A stretch of DNA of 48,189 bases from Candidatus Saccharimonadota bacterium (GTDB lineage: Bacteria > Patescibacteriota > Saccharimonadia > Saccharimonadales > UBA10212), in assembly GCA_022841445.1 (NCBI GenBank), contig JALHRM010000007.1, positions 1-48,189 on the forward strand. The letters run 5' to 3'. A program made the position numbers and the translations under genes. The notes under the pieces were generated by a model that made no database searches, had not been told where the DNA came from, and saw nothing but the letters and a program-made list of their open reading frames with translations. Shown one piece after another: positions 18,403-26,343 of the stretch (the first letter of the stretch is position 1; each line of letters starts with the position of its first letter).

Positions 18403-18442
18403 TACTTATTTGATTTGTAAGTAAAGATGCTTACTTAAGCAT
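18403..18442. promoter_or_regulatory. Two inverted repeats, possible operator cluster
   Basis: TACTTA at 18403-18408 and TAAGTA at 18418-18423 form a palindrome with a nine-base centre. ATGCTTACTTAAGCAT at 18427-18442 is a near-perfect 16-base palindrome with a CT centre. The heptamer CTTACTT also occurs at 18361-18367. The cluster sits in the 217-base gap between the polymerase operon and the divergent hydrolase gene, where a DNA-damage repressor might bind. The rest of the gap shows nothing further. Confidence 0.4.
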
Positions 18443-18566
18443 GGAGCGAGCTGACTACCAGACCGCTAGTGTTCATATACGCCTGTATGGAGGAAAGGCG
18501 CTAACCTAGCCCATACATGACTACTTTAACTATAACACTGCCGGTGGGTACGCTACCATATAAGGT

Positions 18567-19370
18567 ATGAAGTTAGCGCCGGACTGGCTATACAAAATGT
18601 TTAATGCACCTTACCGACTGCACGCCACAGTGCAAGGCAGTGGGCCACCCGTCGTACTATTGCATGGATTAGCTGGGTCTTCAGCAAACTGGAACAAACT
18701 CACCGCACAACTCCGCGACAACTACACTTGCGTCAGTATAGACTTGCTCGGCTTTGGTGAGTCACCTAAACCGCTATGGGTGTCATACACACCAGACCAA
18801 CACATTAGAAGCATCCGCCATACGATCAAGCGACTCGGCGTTAAAAAACCATACATAGTTATCGGTCATTCGCTTGGTAGTCTGCTCGCCCTGCGTTACG
18901 CCGCCGTTTACAGGAGTGAGGTTTCAAAACTGTACTTACTTAGTCCGCCCATCTACAAATCGGACGCCGCCTCAAAAAGGCGCGCTTACCATCGTTTTGT
19001 AGAATCCCTTTACGACCGTCTGTATCGCCGCCTGCGTACTCATAAAAACGCCACTCTTGGTGCAGCTCGCCGGCTGCGGCGAATATTGCCAGATAGCGAG
19101 CAGTGGATGCTGGACGAAACTACCTGGGTACCTTTCGCGAGATCGCTGGAACAATGCATAGAGAAACAAAACCCATACCGAGATTTGAAAAAATTATCCA
19201 CAGCAGTACACATTTTTTACGGTACGAGAGACCGACTACTTAGTGTTGCCAACATCAAGGCCATAACCGAACCAAATGTGGAATTACACCAGGTCAAAAG
19301 TGGTCACTCGCTCGATAAAAACTATACTGACGCCGTAACAAAAAATATTGAACACCTAAATCCGGTATAA
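18567..19370 (+). CDS. Alpha/beta-hydrolase fold enzyme
   Basis: The product has 267 residues. Clear features are the oxyanion stretch LLHGLAGSSANWNK near residue 33, the nucleophile elbow VIGHSLGSLLALRYA (Ser near 104), an acid in FYGTRDRLLSV near 221 and the catalytic His in VKSGHSLDKN near 250. The full Ser-Asp-His triad is present, so it should be an active esterase, lipase or similar hydrolase. No signal peptide; a basic cap region (about 140-180) could touch membranes. Substrate unknown. The gene downstream starts 36 bases later. Confidence 0.88.
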   Translation: MKLAPDWLYKMFNAPYRLHATVQGSGPPVVLLHGLAGSSANWNKLTAQLRDNYTCVSIDLLGFGESPKPLWVSYTPDQHIRSIRHTIKRLGVKKPYIVIGHSLGSLLALRYAAVYRSEVSKLYLLSPPIYKSDAASKRRAYHRFVESLYDRLYRRLRTHKNATLGAARRLRRILPDSEQWMLDETTWVPFARSLEQCIEKQNPYRDLKKLSTAVHIFYGTRDRLLSVANIKAITEPNVELHQVKSGHSLDKNYTDAVTKNIEHLNPV

Positions 19371-19371
19371 T
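19366..19371 (+). promoter_or_regulatory. Possible -10 box for the CNNM-type gene
   Basis: TATAAT overlaps the stop codon of the hydrolase gene, 35 bases before the ATG at 19406. No obvious -35 is present. It could allow separate transcription of the second gene. Confidence 0.3.
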
Positions 19372-19405
19372 TAGTCGTTAATGGGGTCTCTCTAAAATAG
19401 AACTG

Positions 19406-20395
19406 ATGAATTTACTATTGCTCTTTGTTGAAGTCGTGCTTCTGGTGGGTATATCAGCGATCTGCTCTGGACTTAACGTTGCCGTTATGTCACTCAGTAT
19501 TAAGGACCTAAATCGAAAGATTCAAGCTGGCAATCGTTCTGCACGCTTGGTTTTGCCGCTTCGCAAAAACATTCATCTCACGCTCGCCAGTATCCTATTA
19601 ACCAACGTAGCAGCGGTGTCTATTAGTTCGCTAGTGCTCGACGGCGCCTTCAACGGTCTGGTGGCAGTTATTATCAGTACCTTGTTGTTTGTCGTTTTTG
19701 GTGAGATGTTTCCGCAAGCCTTGTTTACTCGAGATTCACTGGCGTTTACAGCGAGATTTGTACCCTTGCTTCGATTCATGATCTTTTTCACCTACCCTGT
19801 ATCAAAGCCCCTGCAGATCTTGCTCGATAAACTCTTCGAAAAACGTGGTAGCACCCTTGAAACCCGTCACGAATTAGGCGTGATTATTAAAGAACATGCT
19901 GAATTAGAAGGTAGCGAACTGGACGATGATGAGATAGAAATTATGAAAGGCGCGCTGAGTCTTAGCGAAAAGCGTGTCAGGGACATCATGACGAATTTTG
20001 GTGATGTCTACTACATGTTGCCTGAGGTAGTCATTGATACCGGAAAAATTGATGAAATCAAATCACATGGGCACAGCCGTATACCAGTTTTTAACCGAAA
20101 ACGAACGAAATGCTTCGGGCTTATTCTACTAAAGGAGCTTGTCGACCATGACTTTAACGGTAGCGGCACCAAAGTAAGCGACCTACATCTTCATCAAGTT
20201 GAGAATATCGGTAGTATGACAGCACTTGATACGCTGTTGCGTAAATTTATCTCCCTACACACCCACCTTTTGCCGGTGGAGCGAGATGGCAAGATTGTTG
20301 GCATCGTGACTATCGAGGATTTATTTGAGGAAATAATCGGTCAAGAAATCGAGGATGAAAGCGACAAACGTAAAAGCCTAGCCAGTAATAGCTAG
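19406..20395 (+). CDS. CNNM/CorC-type membrane protein with CBS pair
   Basis: The product has 329 residues. Residues 1-150 contain three or four membrane segments with the DUF21 hallmark SGLNVAVMSLSIKDL and VVFGEMFPQALFTR (family norm GEIxPK). A short acidic linker, ELEGSELDDDEIEIMKGALS, joins to two CBS motifs, with KRVRDIMTNFGDVYYM, HSRIPVFNRKRTKCFGLI and DGKIVGIVTIEDLFEEIIGQ. This is the CorC/HlyC/CNNM class, linked to Mg2+ or Co2+ export. The C-terminal CorC_HlyC domain is missing, so it ends right after CBS. It converges on typA with a 12-base gap. Confidence 0.88.
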   Translation: MNLLLLFVEVVLLVGISAICSGLNVAVMSLSIKDLNRKIQAGNRSARLVLPLRKNIHLTLASILLTNVAAVSISSLVLDGAFNGLVAVIISTLLFVVFGEMFPQALFTRDSLAFTARFVPLLRFMIFFTYPVSKPLQILLDKLFEKRGSTLETRHELGVIIKEHAELEGSELDDDEIEIMKGALSLSEKRVRDIMTNFGDVYYMLPEVVIDTGKIDEIKSHGHSRIPVFNRKRTKCFGLILLKELVDHDFNGSGTKVSDLHLHQVENIGSMTALDTLLRKFISLHTHLLPVERDGKIVGIVTIEDLFEEIIGQEIEDESDKRKSLASNS

Positions 20396-20407
20396 AATTT
20401 ACTGGAA

Positions 20408-22231
20408 TCACTTATTGGAGCGTTTGCGCTTGTTAGCGTCTAGTTCTCGCTTACGAAGTCGCAGTGATTTGGGGGTAACCTCAAGTAATTCATCATTTTC
20501 CAAAAAATCTATGCACTGCTCTAGACTCAAAATAACTGGAGGTGTGAGCTGGACAACGCCATCTGATGATGAACTACGCATATTTGTCAGATGCTTGGCT
20601 TTACAGACATTGATTTCCATATCGTCACCACGGGTGTTAAGACCGATGATTTGCCCGGCATATACTTTTTCGGCAGGCCCGACAAAGCAAGTGCCCCGTT
20701 CTTGAGCGGTTTGCAAAGAATAAGGAGTTGTAGTGCCGTTTTCAAAGGCGATTAATACACCGTTTCGCAATTGTTGTAGCATTGCTCCAAGCGGTTGATA
20801 TCCAATCATAAGACTGTTCATCACAATAGTGCCCTTGGTGTTGGTGAGTAATATGTTCCGTAACCCCAGCAGCGTACGAGTTGGAAGCTCATATACCAGC
20901 TTGGTAACTCCCTTCGGGCTGGCAAATTGCTCCTTCAGCACTGCACGACGAGCGCCCATTTCCATTTGTACTGCACCGACATGCTCAGCCGGGACTTCAA
21001 TGATAAGTTCTTCAAGCGGTTCTTCAATAGTTCCATTATTGTCGCGAGTAACAACCTGCGGCCGCCCAACTTCGAATTCAAAGCCTTCGCGGCGCATCGT
21101 TTCAATCAAAACACTCAGGTGTAGTTCGCCTCGACCAGACACCAAAAAGCCGATGCCTTCATCTTCAACTTTGAGACTAACATTTGTTTCCAGTTCTTTT
21201 TGGAGACGTTCGCCGATTTGGCGAGAAGTACTAAACTCGCCTTCTGTGCCTTTGAACGGTGATGTGTTTGGACCTAAATATACTTTGAGCGTCGGTGCTT
21301 CAACTTCAATGACTGGTAGAGCTTCGGGTTGTTCGCTATCAGCTACCGTTTCACCAATCTGCGCATCGGCGATACCAGTCAACTGTACGATATCACCAGC
21401 AACAGCCTCGCTGACCTCGAATTTACTTACCCCATGACTCATAAATACGTTGTCGATACGAGCTTTGGCCTGGGTACCATCTTTCTTGCAAAGCGTAACT
21501 GGCTGACTAGCCTTAATGGCTCCACGAGTAATACGCCCAACGGCATACTTACCCTTGAAACTGTCCCATGATAAAGCAGTCACCAGCATTTGAAAGGGCT
21601 TATCAAGCTCGACTTTCGGGGCAGGAATATGCTCCTCAATCGCTTCAAAAATAGCACTAAGATCACCAGCTTCATCCGGATTTTCTGGCTTTTTAGCCCA
21701 CGCCTTACCCTCACGCCCAATGGCGTAATACACAGGATAATGCAGCTGATCTTCATGCACGGCGAGTTCAAGGAATAAATCAGATAGCTCATTTTCAACT
21801 TCAGTAATTCGGCTGCCTGATTTATCAATTTTGTTGATAATAACAATCGGCTTCAACTCGCTGGCAAGCGCTTTGCCAAGCACGAATTTGGTCTGTGGCA
21901 TTGGGCCTTCTTGGGCATCAACAATCAAAATACAGCCGTCGGCCATGTTAAGCGTACGCTCTACCTCACCAGAAAAATCAGCATGCCCTGGAGTATCAAT
22001 AATATTAATACGATAATCACCCTGTTGAACAGCCGTTACCTTGGCGGTAATCGTAATACCGCGCTCGCGTTCTTGGTCACCGCTGTCCATGATTAGTTCT
22101 TGACCCATTTCAGCCTGGTTATCGCGAAAAGTTTTGGATTGCTTCAACAGACCGTCTACTAGAGTGGTCTTGCCATGGTCAACATGCGCAATGATAGCAA
22201 TGTTGCGAATTTTACTGGGGTCTTGACTCAT
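20408..22231 (-). CDS. typA: Ribosome-associated GTPase TypA/BipA
   Basis: The product has 607 residues, the normal length. The G domain holds AHVDHGKTTLVDGLLKQ (G1), RGITITAK (G2), DTPGHADFSGEVERT (G3) and INKIDKSGSR (G4). EF-G-like domains follow, with PTRTLLGLRNILLTNTKGT near 440 and the C-terminal domain ending RKRELDANKRKR. BipA works at the 50S subunit during assembly and stress, notably in the cold. There is no Shine-Dalgarno sequence; instead a terminator-like hairpin with a six-T run ends next to the ATG. Confidence 0.95.
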   Translation of the reverse strand: MSQDPSKIRNIAIIAHVDHGKTTLVDGLLKQSKTFRDNQAEMGQELIMDSGDQERERGITITAKVTAVQQGDYRINIIDTPGHADFSGEVERTLNMADGCILIVDAQEGPMPQTKFVLGKALASELKPIVIINKIDKSGSRITEVENELSDLFLELAVHEDQLHYPVYYAIGREGKAWAKKPENPDEAGDLSAIFEAIEEHIPAPKVELDKPFQMLVTALSWDSFKGKYAVGRITRGAIKASQPVTLCKKDGTQAKARIDNVFMSHGVSKFEVSEAVAGDIVQLTGIADAQIGETVADSEQPEALPVIEVEAPTLKVYLGPNTSPFKGTEGEFSTSRQIGERLQKELETNVSLKVEDEGIGFLVSGRGELHLSVLIETMRREGFEFEVGRPQVVTRDNNGTIEEPLEELIIEVPAEHVGAVQMEMGARRAVLKEQFASPKGVTKLVYELPTRTLLGLRNILLTNTKGTIVMNSLMIGYQPLGAMLQQLRNGVLIAFENGTTTPYSLQTAQERGTCFVGPAEKVYAGQIIGLNTRGDDMEINVCKAKHLTNMRSSSSDGVVQLTPPVILSLEQCIDFLENDELLEVTPKSLRLRKRELDANKRKRSNK

Positions 22232-22254
22232 AAAAAAGGCGCCTCGATAGCGCC
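22232..22254 (-). terminator. Terminator-like hairpin ending at the typA start codon
   Basis: On the minus strand GGCGC (22254-22250) and GCGCC (22242-22238) pair around a seven-base loop and are followed directly by six T (22237-22232) and then the ATG at 22231. It may end the fabG-fabZ transcript. Because a promoter for typA lies upstream (22278), the same hairpin would sit in the typA leader and could act as an attenuator. Confidence 0.65.
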
Positions 22255-22277
22255 GCGATACGTAACTATTACAATTG

Positions 22278-22286
22278 ATTATACCA
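22278..22286 (-). promoter_or_regulatory. Extended -10 promoter (TGGTATAAT) for typA
   Basis: TGGTATAAT on the minus strand is an extended -10 with the full TATAAT hexamer at 22278-22283, 46 bases before the typA ATG and 24 after the fabZ stop. The -35 region would be inside the end of fabZ and is not well conserved. Confidence 0.55.
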
Positions 22287-22309
22287 TAAGCCTGAAGTAA
22301 GTACCAGTG

Positions 22310-22813
22310 CTAACCGGTAGTGGGCAAACTACGCTTTTGTCTTTCACCTGTAATAATGCGGTCAATGACTCTGCTTTTAGCAATTAGACCACTAACCATT
22401 GCGACGCATGTAGCTTCGCTGGTCGCCTCAATACGCGCAACTCCAAGTCCGGCAAATATGTTACCTCTCCGTTCTGCTAAAATAACATCAAGCGTAAGAA
22501 CATCCCCTGGAAAGGCTGGGCTCAAATACTCCGCCTGAACACTAGTGAGCATAACTCCCTGTTCCCCGGGATTCCCAAGCATTGCAAAGTAGGCACCCAA
22601 CTGGCCAAGTGCTTCTGCCTGTAATACACCGGGAAATACTGGATTTCCGTCGAAGTGATCCGCGCAGTGTTCATCTGTTATATTAAGATATCCAAATGCT
22701 GATACACCCTCAGTGGCACTTAAAACACCACTTATGTATCGAAACTTTGGTCCATGAGGAATAACATCGGCAGGTAAAGGTAACTCAGAATTATGCACTA
22801 AAATAGCGCTCAC
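22310..22813 (-). CDS. FabZ-like hydroxyacyl dehydratase (hot-dog fold)
   Basis: The product has 167 residues. The active-site block is ADHFDGNPVFPGVLQAEALG, matching the FabZ form HFPGxPxxPGVLxxEA with catalytic His and Glu. Further on, YLSPAFPGDVLTLDVIL matches the FabZ KFRxPVxPGDxLxLE region. FabZ removes water from 3-hydroxyacyl-ACP in fatty acid synthesis. The start overlaps the end of the fabG-like gene by four bases. No other fatty acid synthesis gene is in the window. An alternative is a role in some other acyl or polyketide-like pathway. Confidence 0.8.
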   Translation of the reverse strand: MSAILVHNSELPLPADVIPHGPKFRYISGVLSATEGVSAFGYLNITDEHCADHFDGNPVFPGVLQAEALGQLGAYFAMLGNPGEQGVMLTSVQAEYLSPAFPGDVLTLDVILAERRGNIFAGLGVARIEATSEATCVAMVSGLIAKSRVIDRIITGERQKRSLPTTG

Positions 22814-23577
22814 AATCGTATACCTCCGTCTACTCGGAAAACTTGACCATTTATAAAATCTGAAGCCGGCAAAGCCAAAAACCCTACTACTCTGGCGACA
22901 TCTTCGGGAGTTCCTAATCTACGTGAAGCCGTTCTCTCAACTACTGTTTGCACTATTTCATCTTTAAGGCCATCAGTCATTGCTGTCTGTATAAATCCCG
23001 GTGCTATGCCATTAACAGTACCATTCCACCGTTCAGGTTTATACCCGCCGAGTTCGCTTGCCAGGGTTCTCACCAGGCTATTGAGTGCAGCCTTAGATGC
23101 ACCATAATTTGCTTGTCCTGGATTGCCGTCAATTCCAACTATTGAGCTGATAAATATTGCCCTTGCATCAGCAGGGCAAGCTTTTCCAAAACCACTCACC
23201 CATCTCCTAGTGAGTTCAAAAGGCCCTCTTACATTAGTGTCCATTACTCCGTCAAATCTTCCCGGATGCATAGCTAAAAATGGTGCATCTAAGGTAATTC
23301 CGCCATTATGAACAAGTATGGAAGCCGCCGCGCCAGCGCCCTGAGCTACAGTATCTAAACGATCCTGGAAGGATTCGCGGTCAAGTAGATCTAGCTGTAT
23401 TGCTCCACCACCAAAAGGTGCCAGCATTTCAGCAATATCCTTTACACCGTCTTCGGTGCGTGATGTGCCAAAAACGTTTGCGCCCATTCCTGCCAACTCC
23501 AAGGCGGTTGCCCGCCCTATGCCACGACTTGCCCCAGTTACCAGCACCACCCGTCCGGATAATACTCGTTCTGACAT
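22810..23577 (-). CDS. FabG-like short-chain dehydrogenase/reductase
   Basis: The product has 255 residues. The cofactor site is VTGASRGIGRATALELA near residue 13. The NNAG equivalent is VHNGGITLDAPF. The catalytic Ser is in IFISSIVGIDG and the Tyr-Lys pair in NYGASKAALNSL. The tail reads PASDFINGQVFRVDGGIRL, ending in the usual G-x-x-xxVDGG. This fits 3-oxoacyl-ACP reductase. A promoter with a palindrome overlaps its start region (23587-23630). SDR substrate calls by sequence alone are weak; the FabZ partner raises the odds for acyl-ACP. Confidence 0.82.
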   Translation of the reverse strand: MSERVLSGRVVLVTGASRGIGRATALELAGMGANVFGTSRTEDGVKDIAEMLAPFGGGAIQLDLLDRESFQDRLDTVAQGAGAAASILVHNGGITLDAPFLAMHPGRFDGVMDTNVRGPFELTRRWVSGFGKACPADARAIFISSIVGIDGNPGQANYGASKAALNSLVRTLASELGGYKPERWNGTVNGIAPGFIQTAMTDGLKDEIVQTVVERTASRRLGTPEDVARVVGFLALPASDFINGQVFRVDGGIRL

Positions 23578-23586
23578 ACCAATCCC

Positions 23587-23630
23587 CTGTTAATTGATAA
23601 CAGTATCGGTTGCACCGAACTGAAATGCAA
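23587..23630 (-). promoter_or_regulatory. Promoter and operator-like palindrome for fabG-fabZ
   Basis: On the minus strand TTGCAT (23630-23625) is followed by a 17-base spacer and GATACT (23607-23602), a good sigma-70-like pair. The palindrome CTGTTA-N5-TAACAG (23587-23603) covers the predicted start of transcription, the place where a repressor would bind. A GGGGAT ribosome-binding site follows. Confidence 0.6.
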
Positions 23631-23644
23631 GCATAAGTAAGATG

Positions 23645-23902
23645 TTACGTGCGGATTTTTATCATCGTCCGAAGATTGGACAAATAATGTTCTGGGTTGA
23701 CTTTAGGGTGCTCGCGTAAGTACGTCATATGACGCTCCATAAAGCTGACTTCACGGATTGATGAAGATGCATCAGTATCGTTCATCAGGCTTGGCTTGCT
23801 GTTAAGCGTTACATCCTTCTCCATTTGTTGCAAGGCAAGACGAATTTCTTGCTCATTCAAAAATACTTGTTTTGCATGTTGGCCGATATTTTTGATATTC
23901 AT
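23645..23902 (-). CDS. Small cytoplasmic protein, unknown function
   Basis: The product has 85 residues. It has helical segments with no membrane part: FLNEQEIRLALQQMEKDVTL and SFMERHMTYLREHPKVNPEH. I recognise no family. It starts 41 bases after the RRM gene on the same strand with a G-rich ribosome-binding site, so it probably shares the RRM transcript. Confidence 0.55.
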   Translation of the reverse strand: MNIKNIGQHAKQVFLNEQEIRLALQQMEKDVTLNSKPSLMNDTDASSSIREVSFMERHMTYLREHPKVNPEHYLSNLRTMIKIRT

Positions 23903-23942
23903 AGCACCCCCAACTTATATTGATGTACCAAATTTATTGATA

Positions 23943-24284
23943 TTAATACCGTCGCCCACTATCTGAACGATTTCGATCTCGGTTGTAGCCACCACCACCT
24001 CCGTTACCGCCGCCGAATGAACTGCGAGGGCGATCTTCTTTTGGCTTCGCCTCGTTAACAATGACCGTTCTACCGTCAAGTTCTTTGTCGTTAAGCTGCT
24101 TGATTGCTTCACGAGCTTCTTCGTCGGTCGACATTTCAACAAAACCAAAGCCTTTGCTGCGGCCAGAATCTCGGTCGTTTATAACGTTTGCAGATGTAAC
24201 CTGCCCAACTGTCGAAAAAAAGTCTTTTAACTGCTGATCATCAACGCCATATGATAATGATCCTACAAATAATCTTATTGCCAC
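23943..24284 (-). CDS. RNA-binding protein with one RRM domain and Gly/Arg tail
   Basis: The product has 113 residues. RNP2 is LFVGSL at residues 5-10 and RNP1 is KGFGFVEM near 45-52, with the typical RRM spacing. The tail (residues 85-113) is glycine, arginine and aspartate rich (FGGGNGGGGGYNRDRNR), like the cold-inducible Rbp proteins of cyanobacteria. The start is GTG at 24284, six bases after an AGGAG site, and that site is inside a hairpin. The neighbour is a DEAD-box helicase. A role in mRNA handling at low temperature is a good guess. Confidence 0.9.
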   Translation of the reverse strand: MAIRLFVGSLSYGVDDQQLKDFFSTVGQVTSANVINDRDSGRSKGFGFVEMSTDEEAREAIKQLNDKELDGRTVIVNEAKPKEDRPRSSFGGGNGGGGGYNRDRNRSDSGRRY

Positions 24285-24290
24285 ACTTTA

Positions 24291-24329
24291 CTCCTTCTGT
24301 TGCCAAGGAGTTTCTGGTGTTACGACCAG
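24291..24329 (-). promoter_or_regulatory. Leader hairpins masking the RRM gene's ribosome-binding site
   Basis: AAGGAG (24296-24291) contains the Shine-Dalgarno sequence and pairs with CTCCTT (24310-24305) around an eight-base loop. A second hairpin, CTGGT/ACCAG (24329-24325 with 24318-24314), stands just upstream. Such a leader could control translation by temperature or by the RRM protein itself. Confidence 0.5.
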
Positions 24330-24437
24330 TGAGCTGCGCTCCAAAACATTTAAAATTATTCTAGCGGGTTTGCATACAGTCAAAGCAACACTCTAGTACA
24401 TATATTATACGTGGCGCCGCACCTATCACCTAACTTC

Positions 24438-25637
24438 TTACTTGGATACGAAGGTTAGCGCTTGGCCAATGTTACCAGCACGACCAGTTCGGCCAATACG
24501 GTGGACGTAATCTTCATAAGTCTGAGGAATCGAATAGTTAATAACATGGGTAACGTCACTAACATCAATACCACGAGCGGCAACGTCTGTAGCTACTAAG
24601 ATGTTGACGTGATTATTTTTGAACTTATCAAGTGCCCGTTTGCGCTGTCCCTGTGATTTGCCTCCGTGGATGGCGTCAGTTTTAAAGCCTCTGTTCAGAA
24701 GCTCAGTGTTAAGTCGCTCAACACTACGCTGTGTTTCGTCAAAAATAATAGTTTTTACATTGCCAGTGATTAAAATATCGTGTAGCTTACCCATGCGATC
24801 TTCTTTAGAAACATAAGATACGACATCCTGGTTAACGTTTTCGCTACTGGTACCGCTTTTGACTGATACCGTTACTGGACTACTTGCAAATTGCTGAATG
24901 AGCCCGTTTACCGCGCCGTCCAAAGTTGCCGAAAAGAACAGTGACTGCCGTGATTGAGGTAGTTGACTTAAGATGTCTTTGATATCAGCAATAAAGCCCA
25001 TGTCCAGCATGCGGTCAACTTCGTCTAGTACAACTTTACTGATGTTATCCATCTTCAATGTGCCGCGTTCGATATGGTCTTTGATACGACCAGGCGTACC
25101 AATAACAACTTGTGGGTTAGCTCTTAGTTCGCGAAGCTGTGGCCCAATACCCATACCACCGATAAGTAATGCAGCATGGAGCCCGCTACCTTTGGCGAAA
25201 GAGGCAAAATCTTCGTCAATCTGCTGGGCAAGTTCGCGAGTTGGAGCCATGACAAGCACTCGGTCGCCTCGAGTTTCAATAAGTTGGCTGAGGACTGGGA
25301 TGCCAAAGGCAGCTGTTTTACCGGTACCGGTGTTAGCAATACCAATTATGTCCTTGCCTTCTAAAACTAACGGGATGACTTGATCCTGTATGGGTGAAGG
25401 GTGAGTAAAATTCTTGGCAGTGATGTTCTGCTTGATAAGATCAGTTACTTTGAAGTCGTCAAACGTATTAACTGGTATAAAGGCTTCGGCTGTTTCGGCT
25501 GTTGCTTTTTTGACGAATTTTGACGGGTGTATGCCCTGTCCTGATGATCTATTAAAGCGTGGTCGCGAATTATATGATTTGCGCGCCGGTTTCGAGGAAC
25601 TACGGAATCGTGGTTTGGTTGAGTAATAAGAAGGCAT
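24438..25637 (-). CDS. DEAD-box RNA helicase (motif II is DEVD)
   Basis: The product has 399 residues. Residues 1-45 are a basic Arg/Ser/Tyr-rich tail. The Q motif (FTHPSPIQDQVIP) and the helicase motifs follow: ANTGTGKTAAF, PTRELAQQID, TPGRIKDHIE, VLDEVDRMLDMGF, FFSATL, ATDVAARGIDV and HRIGRTGRAG. Motif II reads DEVD instead of DEAD, a known variant. The protein ends right after motif VI, without a C-terminal extension. It unwinds short RNA duplexes, for example in ribosome assembly or mRNA decay. A long-stem hairpin lies in its 5' leader. Confidence 0.93.
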   Translation of the reverse strand: MPSYYSTKPRFRSSSKPARKSYNSRPRFNRSSGQGIHPSKFVKKATAETAEAFIPVNTFDDFKVTDLIKQNITAKNFTHPSPIQDQVIPLVLEGKDIIGIANTGTGKTAAFGIPVLSQLIETRGDRVLVMAPTRELAQQIDEDFASFAKGSGLHAALLIGGMGIGPQLRELRANPQVVIGTPGRIKDHIERGTLKMDNISKVVLDEVDRMLDMGFIADIKDILSQLPQSRQSLFFSATLDGAVNGLIQQFASSPVTVSVKSGTSSENVNQDVVSYVSKEDRMGKLHDILITGNVKTIIFDETQRSVERLNTELLNRGFKTDAIHGGKSQGQRKRALDKFKNNHVNILVATDVAARGIDVSDVTHVINYSIPQTYEDYVHRIGRTGRAGNIGQALTFVSK

Positions 25638-25664
25638 AAAAAAAGAATCCTTGTTGTTATAGTT

Positions 25665-25702
25665 AATTACTTTGATTGCTTAAGTTTGAAGCCAAAGTAA
25701 TT
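25665..25702 (-). promoter_or_regulatory. Leader hairpin of the DEAD-box helicase gene
   Basis: AATTACTTTG at 25665-25674 and CAAAGTAATT at 25693-25702 are perfect 10-base complements; the loop can form an inner GCTT/AAGC pair. It lies 27 bases upstream of the helicase start, before the AAGGA ribosome-binding site. The stem shape resembles the boundary hairpin at 2921-2946 (TTACTTTG/CAAAGTAA). Confidence 0.5.
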
Positions 25703-25779
25703 CGTTCGTTACACAACTCGGATTCAGTAAAACAATATCTTCAGTATCTTAGCACTTTAGGCAGGATTTATCAAATCAA

Positions 25780-26106
25780 TTAGGTTGTGGCTTTCCTTAC
25801 AGCGTTCTTCTTAACAGCCTGCTTTTTCTTTTCGTGCTCTATGAGCAGGTATGTTCCTAGCCATGCTCCTAGAGCAATCGGTATAGCATACAAGTAGTTA
25901 TTTACGAAGGCCAGCACCTCTATACCCAAAATAATATAAAGAATAAGTGTCATGTTGGCCGACCTTAGAGACTGCAATCTTGTGATAGACAAAGTTAATG
26001 ACGCATCCAAAAATTCGACAAGACAGTAGAGGACAAAAAGTCCGCCAGCGATTAATAAATTAAAGTTAGCCAGCGCTTCAGACGGACTCATTAGGTCTAA
26101 GTTCAT
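25780..26106 (-). CDS. Small membrane protein, DUF5698/UPF0316-like
   Basis: The product has 108 residues with three hydrophobic segments (about 15-31, 52-68, 71-88) and a basic C-terminal tail. The pattern of a DASLTLSITRLQSLRSANM stretch, then GIEVLAFVNNY and ALGAWLGTYLLIEHE, resembles DUF5698 (a family where an Arg-rich turn is followed by a conserved E and a GxxxG...E helix). The match is by pattern memory and may be wrong. No function is known for the family. Confidence 0.6.
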   Translation of the reverse strand: MNLDLMSPSEALANFNLLIAGGLFVLYCLVEFLDASLTLSITRLQSLRSANMTLILYIILGIEVLAFVNNYLYAIPIALGAWLGTYLLIEHEKKKQAVKKNAVRKATT

Positions 26107-26133
26107 TACTTTTTATTATAGCGCTAGCACAAC

Positions 26134-26166
26134 AAAAAAGACCTTTCTTTTCTCGAAAAGTCTTTT
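26134..26166 (-). terminator. Intrinsic terminator, minus strand
   Basis: AAAAGAC (26166-26160 on the minus strand) pairs with GTCTTTT, with an inner AAAA/TTTT stem, and is followed by TTTTTTG. It lies 178 bases downstream of the pilin-like gene at 26344-26940 and upstream of the gene ending at 25780. The gap 26167-26343 contains only an ATG-started 66-codon frame without a ribosome-binding site, which I do not accept. Confidence 0.55.
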
Positions 26167-26343
26167 ATGGTGGAGCACCTCGAAAATAGTTTATACCCCA
26201 TCACTGAGGAGTTGAAACATTGGTGGCATATTATCGGTGAACACTACATTGTCCACAAGCTAAAGGGACAGCATAATAGCTTGGCGTATAGCCCGAAGGA
26301 TACACCAATACATAGATATAGCGGGGTGCATATGCTGCTTAAA

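Noticed and set aside
20829-21437. 202-codon + strand frame inside typA
   Set aside because: Antisense of a strongly supported gene, with no known motif and no ribosome-binding site.
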